The translations under genes and the position numbers were made by a program. The notes under the pieces are model-generated. The model worked only from the letters and a program-made list of their open reading frames with translations, searched no databases and was not told where the DNA came from. 64,000 nt of DNA from Atherix ibis (lineage: Eukaryota > Arthropoda > Insecta > Diptera > Athericidae): contig OY282607.1 in the NCBI GenBank assembly GCA_958298945.1, positions 75,694,868 to 75,758,867 on the forward strand, in the 5' to 3' direction. Within the stretch, counting starts at the first letter, position 1; every line of letters starts with the position of its first letter. This document shows positions 45,661 to 57,440 of the stretch, piece by piece.

Positions 45661-47978
45661 CACTAAATATAGAGATTTAAATTCGGGTATCTAATATTCT
45701 TCGATATGAATATTTTTAGAAATGATTGCTTAGTTAGTTTTGGGTAAAATATCGTATGAGTTGTGGCAAGTGGAAAATCTTTACCCTTAAGAGCTACAGC
45801 TAATTTTAGAAATAAGCGGAATAAATCTACCATTAGCCCATTATACTCAGTACATAACTTGTTATTACACATAACATCTTGATTGAATTATATTTTTAGA
45901 GTGTACCAAAAAAAGGAATAAAAATTGTATTTGTTTTCCATATATCCTATTTTTAAAAATATTTTTCATTGGCAATTGATAATATTTTCAAAGTCTACAA
46001 ATGCCAAACTGTCAATAAAGGATACCCTAATATTAAAATCTCAAAAACTAATCAATTTTTGTCTTTGAACTGCTAGTTTACAAATCTAATCCAAAGGTTC
46101 TGCTGGAAAAGGATAAAGTGCCCCGAAATGTGAATAAATCGAATTATAAAATAGTGCACGTATAGTTGGTCATATGTAGAGCCAAGGATAAGATAGAATA
46201 TGCGAAGTGCCATCGTATTGATCATATATTAGAAAAGTACCGTCTAGCAAGCTTCTTTGGTCAGTTGGATTCAATGTGATTTTGCAAAGTACTTTAACTG
46301 GATTCGATGAGACTACTCATATATATGAAAATTATAATATTAGCAATAACAGTAGCAGTTCCATAACGCTTCAATAAGAATATGATTTGCAAGTTGAATA
46401 CAAAGAATAAAATCTTTATTATGACAACGAGATTGTAAAGCAAAATATCATGACTATGCTAAGCAACCAGTACATATGGGCTCGCATAAGCAACAAGGAA
46501 TGGGAAAATACAGCAATACGAACTATATTTTGCTCAGCGATTGCTTTTATTCAGTGAAAATATTTTATTTTTCAACCGGAAGAAGGTTGATACAACCTCG
46601 AAATAGGAAAGGTTTTTCCTGTGATATTGAAATTGCCTTCCGGCTTTTTGATACGGATAATTCTTTAATACCATATGGGTTTTGCGATAGTTCCAACTAC
46701 ATAACTGCGTGGCACACACATTATTGAAAAGCTTATTGAAAAGAAAAAAAATTATATTTACTGTATTTCCAGAACGTTAACCCTAAATGGTTTTTACCGT
46801 CACATCAGGGTGAAACGTTGGCTTACAATAAATATAACCGCAACGCTGCTATGCCAATTTAGCTAAATCTTTAATATAGTGAAATACAATTGGGTCATAG
46901 AAAAAACATCCCCATTTGACAAGTAAATTCAATAAGAAATATTCTAACTTTTTAAGAAGATAAAAATTTTCAATTTTTTATACAAAAGAACAGTCAGAAG
47001 GGTTTCTACCATCTATCCCATAACCTATCTGAAAAAGTTTAATAGTTCTTATAGTTTCGGAACTATTATTGTGGTCTTGTCATATTAGTTAATTTCAAGA
47101 GACGAAAAACTCATATTATTCATTTAAGTATATCTATTCCTCAGTGTATTATTGTGTTTAATATTTTTTAGAAGTACTAGAATTTTTCAAACCCTTTTTC
47201 CAACATTTATTTGTATATGAGTATATGTATAAGCTCTTAACTATCATCCGAGAACATTAGCTTCAACAGAAGAAAATCTTTTATTTGGCATTTTGCATCT
47301 TGTTATGTGTACAAAATTTTTTTCTTTCAAATAACTTTAAGGTTTCCTCTAACCTTACTTTGAAAATAAATTATTTTCTAAACCTTTTTCAGACCTACCT
47401 CCTGCAAACCGTTTCTTTCATTTCTATCTCTCACCATGGCTGGTATTTATTGTCGGCAGTTACCTCTTTTAAAATGTATGTCATTTCACATTTAACTTTC
47501 ATTTAAATATTACTTTTATATTTTTTACTACTGTTTTAACAATTCACATTTACTATTATTATCTTTTATTGTCATGCTGAGTCCAGGAAATTATTTCGTT
47601 TATTTACACTAAAACGACACCATATCATTTGGAATGTAGTATTTTCACATATTAAGATCAGATTTAAAGGAACATTTTATGAAAATATGGTTATTAAAAG
47701 AAAAATTATATTTTTTAGGCATAAAAATAAAAATTTATAGTATTCTCTTTTACTTATAAAATGTGCAAAAATTAGCATAGTTTTAGAATTGTGCGAAACT
47801 ATAAAAATATATTTTATTATTTCATAAAATATAATTTTTTTGATTATTATAAAAGTAAATAATATTATTAGTTCTAATAGTCTAATTTGGTCCGATCTGT
47901 CCTTTAACATACGATATTTCGAACATGTACAGAGCACGTTTTGTTCAAAAAATGTTCGTGGTCGACAAGTGAGCTTTT
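45661..47978. other. AT-rich DNA, no gene recognised
   Basis: Some patches, such as 46040-46270 and 46470-46720, are less AT-rich and could be very old retroelement scraps. No motif is firm enough to call. Confidence 0.5.
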
Positions 47979-47980
47979 TA

Positions 47981-49280
47981 CGAGGGTTGTTCAACAAGTT
48001 TTTAGAAAATCCTTAGAGAAATTGCGCTCGTAGTGTCGGTTAAGATTTTTTTTTGTAAGTAGCATTATCGACAGGAAAGCTGTCAAAATTTCAGCTCGAT
48101 CCATAGCGTAGGTCAATTTCTATCGTCGATTAAAGTTAACGACATTTATTTGTGCATAACAATGGAAAAAAGCGAGCTTAGGGCTGTCATCAAACATCTC
48201 CATTTGAAAGGCTTAACATAAGCCCGAAAGAAATCAAAGCCGAGTTGGATGCAGTTCATGGCACATCTGCACCTGTATTTGCGACGGTTTACAATTGGGT
48301 GAATGAATTTAAACGTGGCCGTTCATCCACAAAAGATGAACATCGTTCAGGACGCCCAGTTGAGGTGTCTACTCCTGAAATCATCGACAAAATCCACGAT
48401 CTGATTTTGAACGATCCACGAATTAAAGTGCGCGAATTAGTTGAGGCCACGGGCATATCACAAGGTACAGTCACTTCAATTTTGCATGAAAAATTGTCTG
48501 TGAAAAAAATTTCGGCAAGATGGATGCCGCGTTTGCTCTCAGAGGAGAATAAGCGCAATTGTGTAGTGGACTATGAGGCTATGTTGGCACTCTTTCATCG
48601 CAATCCTGCCGAATTCCTTCGTCGATATGTCACTGTGGATGAAACCTGGATACACTACTACACTCCAGAAATGAAGAGACAGTCATCACAGTGGATTTTC
48701 AAGGGTGAACGGGCTCCGAAGAAGGCAAAAACTGTGCCATCGACCGGCAAGGTGATGGCCACGGTCTTTTGGGATTCCCAGGGCATCATTTTTATCGACT
48801 ACTTGGAAAAAGGAAAAACAATAACAGGAGCGTATTACGCGTCGTTATTGCAACGGTTGAGCGAGGAAATCAAAGAGAAACGCCCCCATCTGAAGAAGAA
48901 AAAAATCCTCTTGCATCAGGACAATGTTCGTGTGTACACCTGCGCTGTTTCCATGGCCAAAATTGTGGAATTGAGAATGGAATTGTTGCAGCATCCCGCT
49001 TATTCACCAGATTTGGCCCCGAGTGACTATTTTCTTTTCCCCAATCTAAAGAAATGGCTTGGCGGACGACGGTTCACTTCCGACGAGGACGTCATTGCTC
49101 AAACGGATGAGTATTTTGCAGAACTTCCGAAATCCTATTTTTTGGACGGGATAAAAATTTTGGAAAAACGGTTGGGAAAGTGTATAGAGCTAAAAGGAGA
49201 TTATGTTGAAAAAAAAAAATTTTTTTTTTTAAAAACAGTTTTTTTTTTTTTTTTCCTAAAGACTTATTGAACGACCCTCG
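47981..49280 (+). mobile_element. Mariner family B, copy B4
   Basis: 1300 bp, with TA at 47979-47980 and 49281-49282. Ends begin CGAGGGTTGTTCAACAAGTT (left) and CGAGGGTCGTTCAATAAGTC (right). A- and T-runs near the 3' end are expanded. It does not carry the palindromic insertion of B1 and B2. Confidence 0.93.
48162..49270 (+). pseudogene. Mariner transposase B4, frameshifted near start
   Basis: The ATG at 48162 opens MEKSELRAVIKHLHLKGL. A five-base insertion near 48215 then puts a TAA at 48219-48221. Downstream the correct frame is open from about 48245 to 49270 and covers the rest of the helix-turn-helix region, RWMPRLL, and the catalytic motifs VTVDETW, HQDN and SPDLAPSD. The normal stop after GDYVEK is lost to an expanded A-run at about 49210, so the frame continues through poly-F/K codons almost to the TIR. 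An unusual C-terminal tail would result if it were translated. Minor losses include HQDNVRVYT in place of HQDNARVHT. Confidence 0.92.
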
Positions 49281-49282
49281 TA

Positions 49283-50328
49283 ATTTTGAAGAATTTAACG
49301 TGGGTTGTTTACTAATTGGATGAGCGATCCAGTGGCCCAAAAAATGTCGCCTTTTGAACTGAGCTAGTTTCAAATAAAAAGTCTAGACTTATGAAGAACC
49401 AGTTTTGGGTTTAAACATTTTTTCTAAGTCGCTAAGTGGGTTTATTTATTTTTGAAGTTTTTAACTTACGGCTTTCTTATTGGATGTGTTCTCCAGTGAC
49501 CGAAAAAAACTCATCTTAATAGTTTGACCTAGTTTTACATTAAACTTAAAGACTCATGTTTTTGCATAAATAAATTTTTGTGGTCACCAATTCATTGTGT
49601 GTCCTTGTGTGAGACTTTAATATGAATAGTAAAATATTGTTTGTTAGCAGTAAATTTGAATTTTGATTATTAAAGTAGTATATGTCTTTTTATATGTACT
49701 CCAAAATACTAAATAACATTCGATATAAGTATAATTTTTATTATTTTGTCAAATAAAATTTATATTTACTAGTTCATTTCAGAAGTCAAATAAAAATATT
49801 TTCCATGGAATTATTGCAATATTTTATCTTTTGAAATAAACATTATAAAAATAAATTTTGACATTTTATGATACCTTTGCTACCCGTTGATGTAAATCAA
49901 TCTGCTTTTACCCCACATTTGTGAATCTGCACACGCATAGGCCATTACATAAATTTTCTAAAGTAGATATTTTCTTATTATTTATGTTTGTTTGTAAGTA
50001 CATACGTAAAAAAATTGCGCAAAAGAAACCATTCACATATTGAGGATATTTTTACTTTCAACAAATTTTTCTAAACTGAAAATTTTTTAAGCAAACAGAA
50101 AAATATGTGAATTTTTTTCCATGCTTATTTTATTTTCATCAAGGTTTAAATTAAAAAAAATATTATTTTAATTTATTAAAAATTAAATTTTTAACGAGTT
50201 TATAACATTTATAAAAAAATATATTTTTGATTTTAACAGGCTTACGAAGAGATAACTAGATTAAGCTAAATCAATCAATTGCAATACATGAAATAAAGAA
50301 TACAAATTGTAAGCATTAATTTTTATAA
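49283..50328. other. AT-rich DNA, no gene recognised
   Basis: Nothing recognisable. Confidence 0.5.
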
Positions 50329-50330
50329 TA

Positions 50331-51221
50331 TAGGGTTTTTCAATAAGAGTGATATGATTTCTAAGTGACGTTTCGACCATTTTTAATATGTAATCATTTG
50401 TTATTTTTTTTCATTGTATTCAATAATGTTTACAATTTTATCATATAGAGACATATGCAAGAACAACTTTTGCAAATTATTCAATTTTATTATTAAAATA
50501 ATCTTTCTCCAACTGCAACTTTTCGTGCGCTAACTTTCATCTGAGTGGTGCGGTAAATAAACAAAACTGTCGATTCTGGTGCGAAGAAAATCCACAAATT
50601 ATTCATTAACACCCATTATATTCACCTAAATTGACAGTTTGGTGTGGTTTTTGGTGTGGTGGAATCATCGGTCCGTACTTCTTTTGAAAAGAAGCTGGTA
50701 ACACCGTTACTGTCAATGGAGAGCGGTATAGATCGATGATAACCACCTTTTTATGGCCGAAATTGGAAGAAGTTGATCTTGACAACATTTGGTTTCAACA
50801 AGACGGGGCTACGTGCCAAAACCGCATTATTGCGAGAAAAGTTTGGAGATTCGATTATTTCAAGAAATTGTGACATTGAATGGCCTCCAAGAAGTTGTGA
50901 TTTAACACCATTAGACTATTTCTTATGGGGTTATTTGAAGTCATTGGTCTTTAGCAATAAACCAGACTCTCTTCAAGCTTTAGAAGTCAATATTGAACGT
51001 GCTATTCATGACATACGACTTGATTTAGTGGAAAAAGTGCTCCAAAATTGGGTTCATCAAATTCGTTCCTGCAAAAGAAGTCGTGGACGCCATTTGAATG
51101 ACGTTTTATTCCGAAATTAATTGTATCGATTGTACTTCACATTAAATAAAAAAACATTTGAATTTCCTTAATAATTAGTTTTTTTTTTTAAAGAAATCAT
51201 CACTCTTTTTGGAAAACCCTA
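50331..51221 (+). mobile_element. Tc1/mariner superfamily element, DDE_3 type, deleted
   Basis: About 890 bp with inverted ends: GGGTTTTTCAATAAGAGTGA on the left and GGGTTTTCCAAAAAGAGTGA on the right, both preceded by TATA so that TA is the likely target duplication. It contains the C-terminal two thirds of a transposase. The short distance between the left end and the coding piece shows that the N-terminal DNA-binding part has been deleted. Related scraps lie at 13288-13575 and 52425-52700. Confidence 0.82.
50525..51120 (+). pseudogene. IS630/DDE_3-type transposase fragment
   Basis: Frames at 50535-50805 give FHLSGAVNKQNCRFWCEENP and then KLTVWCGFWCGGIIGPYFF (one internal TGA after PYFF). 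VNGERYRSMI and NIWFQQDGAT follow, the last holding the second catalytic Asp. After a frame change, 50810-51120 reads TALLREKFGDSIISRN, then WPPRSCDLTPLDYFLWGYLK with the third Asp, and ends in SRGRHLNDVLFRN with a natural stop. These blocks are characteristic of a family widespread in insects. The N-terminal helix-turn-helix and first catalytic Asp are absent, and at least one stop and one frameshift are present. It is not functional. Confidence 0.82.
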
Positions 51222-51223
51222 TA

Positions 51224-52420
51224 AAATTGCAAATTTGAAATAAATTATTATAAAATGAATTTTTTTTAGGATATCTGAATTTATTAGACAAAATATAAAA
51301 AAAAAACCTTTCGTAAAAATAATCTATAAGAAGTAAATAGAAGTTGTTTACAAAGTGACAACTTGATGTTAAGGGTTCGGAGTCAAACCGAGGACTGAAA
51401 GTATTCTTGGGAATATGAAAAGGGCGAAATAAAAAATTCATTCGGATATGTCGAAAAATTTCTTAGAATGTCACTATAGTCTCAATCTAGCAGTTAGCAC
51501 ATATTTCAAAGTTAGCACACAGCCCTTCAAATTAAACTGTTCAACTTGACCTTTTATAAAATTTGTGAACTTTTATTTTTGATGGTATGCAATATTAATA
51601 TAAAAATGATATTTTTTATTGACTATCAATGATAGTTTTGATTTCGAAGATAAATAATTCAGAATTTAATCTATGTGTATACATCAAGTATTATAACTTT
51701 GAAAATGTTTACATGGTTATTGGTCTATATCAGTTAGATTATGATTTGATTCTTTTTAACCATTTAGTAGCTGAAACATTCAGTAGTGCGCTCAATATTT
51801 TTCTCAAACTATATGGCATACATTACAAACGTAACTAAAACCTATTATGTGCCAATATTTTCAAACTAAAAATGTAACTAAATTTTATTTGCTAGTAAAG
51901 GTCAGATGACATTTTAATTAACAATATGTTTTTACTTTTGTAGTAAAACTTTCAGTACAAAAAAGTCAAAAATTAAAGAAAAGTTTCTATACCATACAAA
52001 TTACCATTTTTACTAATATCGGATATTATCTTGTGTATGATAGAACTTTATATGAAGTAAACTGTTAAATAAATAGTCGGCTATGAAAATACTTCCATTT
52101 TATTATGAATTTAACAGCGTTTTAGAACTATCCAAATTGACTACGAAAATAAATTGTCAATTCGGAAAAGCAAAATTGTGTTAAGTGATAAGAACTATTG
52201 TTATCTCAATGGTAACTGATTATTATTAACTCAATTATTGCTCTTACAGCCATTTCATCCACAAAAATGCACAAGTTGGTGTGGGTTACACTTCTGTGTC
52301 ATCATAATTTTCTAATTCTTCTGGTAATGAGGCATGAGCTCACATTATGGGCAATGAACAGCTTTACCGGGTCATGATAAATGTGTATTTCTTCGAAATT
52401 GTAGAGAAGAAATGTGGTTC
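51224..52420. other. AT-rich DNA, no gene recognised
   Basis: Nothing recognisable. Confidence 0.5.
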
Positions 52421-52424
52421 TAGT

Positions 52425-52700
52425 AGGATGGTTCATCCACCCATACATCTGGAGAAACCATCGATTTATAGAAGGCAGCATGATTTCATACAATGAACTA
52501 CAATAATTATCCTTTAAGATAGTGCAATTTGACGCTGCTCGACAATTTCTTATGGAGATATGTTGAATAATTGCTCTATGCTGACAAACCAGGAATAATT
52601 GATGTCTTTAATGCCAATATTGTTTGAGTTATAGAAGAGATAAAGTTCCATTTGCTCGAAGGCAAAAGAACCAACGCCAAACAATTATATTCCAAATAAA
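52425..52700 (+). pseudogene. DDE_3-type transposase scrap
   Basis: Reads SGETIDL near 52450, then FLWRYVE, LLYADKPGIIDVFNANIV and VIEEIKFHLLEGKRTNAKQL between about 52545 and 52690, with stops inside. The blocks and order match the C-terminal part of the element at 50525-51120. The catalytic D-L-T-P-D block is lost. No TIRs were identified. Confidence 0.65.
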
Positions 52701-54149
52701 AAAAAATTGTCACCTTTTAATTCTATGTTATATATTTTACAAAAATTTTTTTTATCATTTTAAGAGAACATCCCATATAGTTAGCTAAAAAGTAGCAAAC
52801 TGCAAAATTAATTATTGTTTTAATAAATTTAATTGCAAATAAACCGTGTTCCAGAGTATTATACTTTATATCATGACTTATGTTTCAACAAAATAACTAA
52901 ATATTATTTTTGTTTAATATTTATTGAACATAAATCTCATTAATTTTTTTGAAATTACAGAAAGAAAATATATTGCAAAAAATATTTTCAAACTTTAAGA
53001 AAAACAATGAACGAAAATGAATTTAATAAATATTTTCTTTTTGGTGGACACCATCTAAATATGAGTATATATAACTAGGTTAAATACATTTTCAGCTTAT
53101 AGAGAATATTTTTCGTTATTGGTATCTACATGTGTTCAGCTGAATGTATTATTTGACCAAATTATTTTTTCTGATAAAAAATATAGTACATGACATTGAT
53201 TGAATTGGGTTCATGAGCTTTTCAAATTGAACAGTACTCCCATTTCAAGATCTTTATCATAGACGGTTTCTAATATTTACTTTTTGACTGTATTGTAGAA
53301 ATATTGTACAAAAATTGGATATTATTAAATCAGAAAAAAAACACCATATAAATTCATCACACGATTTTCGATATTGAGAAAAATTCCGATAATACTTCAA
53401 TAAATTACTTTCTATTATTGCAAACAATGAGAGAATTTTAAAAATTTTGTAAGAAATTTTCAAGATATTAAACTCTAAAGGAAGTATTGATTACGACGTG
53501 TTTCTTTTGGTCTGTTTCTATTATAAAGTTCTTATTTGGAAATAATTTTTATAAGTAACAAACTTATGTACTTTTGTTATCTTTTCTAAATTTATAATTT
53601 CTATTATAAAAAAATATAATTTCATCTAAAATCAAATACAGGTTTGGTAGTAAATTTGTGTAGGCATTATTTTTCTTTAGATAAATTTTTTTGTCAGACG
53701 TTATGCCTGATATCCTTTTAAAAGACATTTTACCAGTTTATGATATTATTAGTTTGGCTAAGAGGACATAATCAAAAACAGATTTTCCCTGCGATGCGAA
53801 GAACCATTTCAAGGAGCTTCAATATTAAACAACGGCCTGACCCCACAGTAGTCCCAACTTGTTCCACATTTTCATCAGACCTAACAATACTGCTTCCCAG
53901 CCCTCTAGAAATAATTTATGGCACTGAAAGACTTATTGCAATTATTCGTAAGTCAAATTTGCAGAATTATCAAGCCTAAAACAAAATTTGATAGCTTAAA
54001 ATTTCGTTCTCCTATTTTTCATAACGTAATACAAGATGGTGTAGTTATCGGACAAGGTTGAAAATCATACTGCAGATCTAAAAGAAGAAATCCAGATCGG
54101 TTATCTGATTCCATTTTTGTCACTAAAGTTCTATTTATATAGCTACAAT
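52701..54149. other. AT-rich DNA, no gene recognised
   Basis: A 79-codon frame at 53740-53979 is less AT-rich than its surroundings and lies just upstream of the LINE. It might be part of the LINE 5' region, but I do not recognise it. Confidence 0.45.
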
Positions 54150-55396
54150 TATATAAGTGGTTGGTATGATTTCAGCATATACAACTTAACTAGTAACTAT
54201 GTCTCCTCAATAGTGATGGGGATGCTGCTGCTGATATACTCACCAACATTATTTTACTCGGTATGAAACACTTCATTCCACATAGAATGAAAAGGGCCAG
54301 ACCGAATGAAAGAGCGTGGTTCGATTCGAACTGCAAAAAGTCTATTGGAGAAAAAGAGTTCAGGCAAAAAGTCTATTAGAGAAAAAGAGTTCAGAAGAAA
54401 AAGAGTTCAGTATAGAACTAACTTTTCTGAGGTAACCCGACGGACGTTTAAACAAGCCAGAAACGATTGCAATGCTTTTATCCGTAGCGTTAAATTTGTC
54501 AGCGAATAAAAGATGAGGAAAAAATACTACAGTACCCTAGAGAGAGTAAACAGTTTTTGAAATTTGCCAAAAGCATCAAAAATTCCGTCTGCTCATCCAT
54601 CCCAACGTTATTTCATAAAGAAACTCCAGTTATCAGGTCAAGAGACGGGATCAATTTATTCGCGGATCACTTCTCCGAATCTTTCTCACTATGAGATTAT
54701 GCCTTACCTCAGCCTGTATTGGAGTGCGTTAAATTTTCTATGGGGCAAAATTCAATTTCGCACTCGAATCTTGGAAGACTCCGTAGAGATCTTGATATAC
54801 ACAAATTTGCTAGCCCAGATGGTATATGCCCTATAGTTCTGAAGAGGTGCAACTACTGCGTATGCTTTTTCACCCATCCGTTTCTTCTGGAACTTATCCA
54901 TATGGATGGAAAACAGCATTTGTTCAACCAATTCCCAAAAAAGGTGAGTCCTCTTACCCCTCTAATTATCAATCCATTGCATTAACATGGTTATGAAAAC
55001 ACTGATAAACGATCAGATAATGAAATATTTTGAATCAAGGAAACTACTCAGTGACTACAAATATGGTTTCCGCACAAATCCACTGTTGATTTGATGGCAT
55101 AAAGTATCTAGCCGAAAAGTGGAACCACACACCCCATGCCGCTGGGAAGTATGGGATTATTGCACTTGATACTTCAGAGGCATTTGACAGAGTTTGCCAT
55201 TAGGTTCTATTACTGAAAATGCGTGCATATGGTATCGACGATTGCCTCCTCAAATAGATTGAAAGCTTCCTTTCGAGCCGGTCAGTACAAGTGGTTTTGA
55301 ATGGCTTCAAGTCTGCAGTCCATCTAATAAATGCTAGCGATACCCAGGGTTCGGTTTTATCTCCGACCCGTTTCATAATTTTTATAAATAATCTCT
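54150..55396 (+). pseudogene. CR1/Jockey-like LINE, 5' segment
   Basis: The first half of a LINE ORF2 interrupted by mariner J. Around 54215-54340 it reads SDGDAAADILTNII and RPNERAWFDSNCKK, the linker between endonuclease and RT. Then follow an internal tandem repeat (54333-54410), RRTFKQARNDCNAFI, DLDIHKFASPDGICPIVLKR (54790), GWKTAFVQPIPKKGE (54905), and a YGFR-type block (55060). Motif A follows as GIIALDTSEAFDRVCH (55150), then the B block QGSVLSPTRFIIFINNLL (55340), which stops exactly at the mariner. Stops and frameshifts are frequent. The second half resumes at 56668. Confidence 0.8.
54333..54410 (+). repeat. 31-bp tandem repeat inside the LINE
   Basis: Units 54333-54363 and 54364-54394 differ at one base; a partial third unit (16 bp, ending AAGAGTTCAG) follows at 54395-54410. 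It lengthens a lysine/arginine-rich linker. Confidence 0.9.
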
Positions 55397-55398
55397 TA

Positions 55399-56665
55399 AC
55401 AGTTCGGCTGAAAAGTATATAAGGTAACACAGTAAAAATATTTTCTTTTGCAAAATTCATTTTTATTATTCAACATAGTTGCCTTCGAGGGCGAAACAGC
55501 GATTATAGCGATCTTCCAACTTTTCGATACCATTTTTAAAGTACTCTTTCGGTTTTGCCTCAAAATAGGCCTCAGTTTCATCATCGGTCTTAAATTTCTT
55601 GCCAGCGAGCATTCTCTTGAGGTCTGCAAACAGGAAAAAGTCGCTGGGGGCCAGACCTGGAGAATACGGTGGATGGGGAAGCAATTCGTTGCCCAATTCA
55701 TTGAGTTTGACCATCGTTTTCATCGACTTGTGACACGGTGCATTGTCTTGGTGAAACAACACTTTTTTCTTCTTCAAATAAGGCCGTTTCTTAGCGATTT
55801 CTTTCTTCAAACGATCCAATAACGCTATATAATAGTCGCTGTTGATCGTCTGTCCCTTCTGGAGATAGTCAATGAATATTATACCATGCGCATCTCAAAA
55901 TACAGACGCCATCACCTTGCCAGCCGACTGTTGCGGCTTTCCACGCTTTGGATTCGGTTCGTCGCTCGCTCTCCACTCTGCCGACTGGCGATTGGACTCT
56001 GGAGTGTAGTGACGGAGCCATGTTTCATCCATTGTCACATATCAACGCAAAAATTCGGGTTTATTGCGCTTGAACAGCTCCAAACACTGCTCAGAATCAT
56101 CAACACGTTGTTGTTTTTGGTCCACAGTGAGCTCACGCGGCACCCACTTTGCACACAGCTTTCGCATGTCCAAATATTCATGCACGATATGTCCAACAGG
56201 CTCTTTCGATATCTTCAGAGTCTCAGCTATCTCGCTCAACTTCACTTTACGGTCATTTAAAATTATTTTGTGGATTTTTTTGATGTTTTCTGCCGTAACC
56301 ACCTCCTTTCGGCGTCCACTGCGTTCTGCATCAACTGTGCTCGTACGACCAGTTCGAAATTGACGAAACCAATATTCCACAGTTGAAATAGCTGGAGCAG
56401 AGTCAGGATAATGTTTGCCAAACCATGCTTTGGTTTCCACTGGATTTTTTTTTATCAAAAAGCAATGCTTTATCAATACACGAAATTCGTCTTTATCCAT
56501 TTTTTTCAATAACAAAAGTTGCTTCACTCAAAATGCTATATCTCACGAACCAATCGACCGATTGCTGTCAAATTTTGACAGGAATCATTTGAAGGATGGT
56601 GCTTTATGATAATTAAGTAGATTTTTGCAAGAGGCGCCATCTAGACGTCAACATAATAAATTTGT
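55399..56665 (-). mobile_element. Irritans-like mariner J inserted in the LINE
   Basis: About 1267 bp on the minus strand. The 3' end is clear: TA at 55397-55398, then ACAGTTCGGCTGAAAAGTAT, which resembles irritans-subfamily ends. The other end is inferred from where LINE coding resumes (TA at 56666-56667). The TIR there is poorly preserved or shortened, although the inner motif TAGATGGCGCC that usually follows an irritans 5' end is present at 56636-56646. The insertion splits the reverse transcriptase between its B block and the FADD motif. Confidence 0.82.
55466..56500 (-). pseudogene. Irritans-like mariner transposase J, two stops
   Basis: A 344-codon DD34D transposase frame from the ATG at 56498-56500 (MDKDEFRVLIKHCF) to the TAA at 55466-55468. 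Residues and motifs strongly resemble the irritans subfamily (Himar1-like): NIKKIHKIILNDRK, MRKLCAKWVPREL, VTMDETW (D158), FHQDNAPCHK (D252), LAPSDFFLF (D287), and the ending ALEGNYVE. The frame is continuous apart from two TGA codons: codon 153 (56042-56044), where arginine is expected, and codon 202 (55895-55897), where tryptophan is expected. Both fit single transitions. SPGL replaces SPDL just before the third Asp; that residue is not catalytic. It is inactive. Confidence 0.92.
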
Positions 56666-56667
56666 TA

Positions 56668-57440
56668 CTTTTAATCCAATCCACTATTTCGCTGAAGACA
56701 GTAGTCTTAGTCGTTCATACTCGTGTCGTAAATCAGGTCATTGCTCTTCGGCCAACGACAATATATGTTAAACTCATTCCGATATAGATAGTGTACTACT
56801 AAAGGGCTCTAAAAACGGAGACAGGGCTATCTTATGTTTAGTAAAGCTGCAATGGAAAAGCTTTCCATTCTTGGTATGTGTGTTAATAACGGCCTCCGTT
56901 TGAATGACCACATATTTAATATTACCAAAAGTGCTGCAAAATGCTCAGGTTATCTTAAGCAATGCATAAAATTTTGGACTTCATCTGATCTAGACAATAT
57001 ATACAAGGCATATGTTTGCTCTAATCTGGAATATAATTCACATGTATGAGCAGGCGCTTCGAAAACGCCATTGCATTGACTATATGGAATAAAAAATCAA
57101 GTGATGATATCAATAGGAGATAAAAATATTATGGAGTCATTAGACTTATTGGAACACCGATGTAATATCTCCTGTTTTTCATTATTTTGTCTATTTTCCA
57201 TTAACAGTATTTCTGTGTGTTGGCTAGATTTTCATTAATGCGCTCCTACAATTATTTCATGTTAACACCTCGAATCCCCATTCCGGACGTACTGTAAAAT
57301 ATAGAGATTATTTCTTTAATCAATTAATTCTAATGTAGAATCAGACTCAGATACACACTTAGATATCCTAAATTATTGCAACCAACAGCTATTTAATAGC
57401 TCCTAAAAAAAACGATCAAAAACAAAGAGACGACATCGAA
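56668..57440 (+). pseudogene. CR1/Jockey-like LINE, 3' segment
   Basis: Continuation of the LINE after the mariner. NPIHYFAEDSSLS at about 56672-56710 is the FADD catalytic block, with the first aspartate read as glutamate (FAED). Then follow LSILGMCVNNGLRLNDHI (56850), WTSSDLDNIYKAYVCSNLEY (56975), and, in other frames, GDKNIMESLDLLEHRCN--CFSLF (57120) and RTVKYRDYFF (57290), which resemble the C-terminal part of insect CR1/Jockey-type polymerases. Frame changes and stops are many. The end is set near 57440 where recognisable sequence ceases; no tail was seen. Confidence 0.75.

Noticed and set aside
46040..46720. Possible LTR retrotransposon polymerase scrap
   Set aside because: Some residues vaguely recall an RT region, but no two consecutive motifs are in a plausible order.
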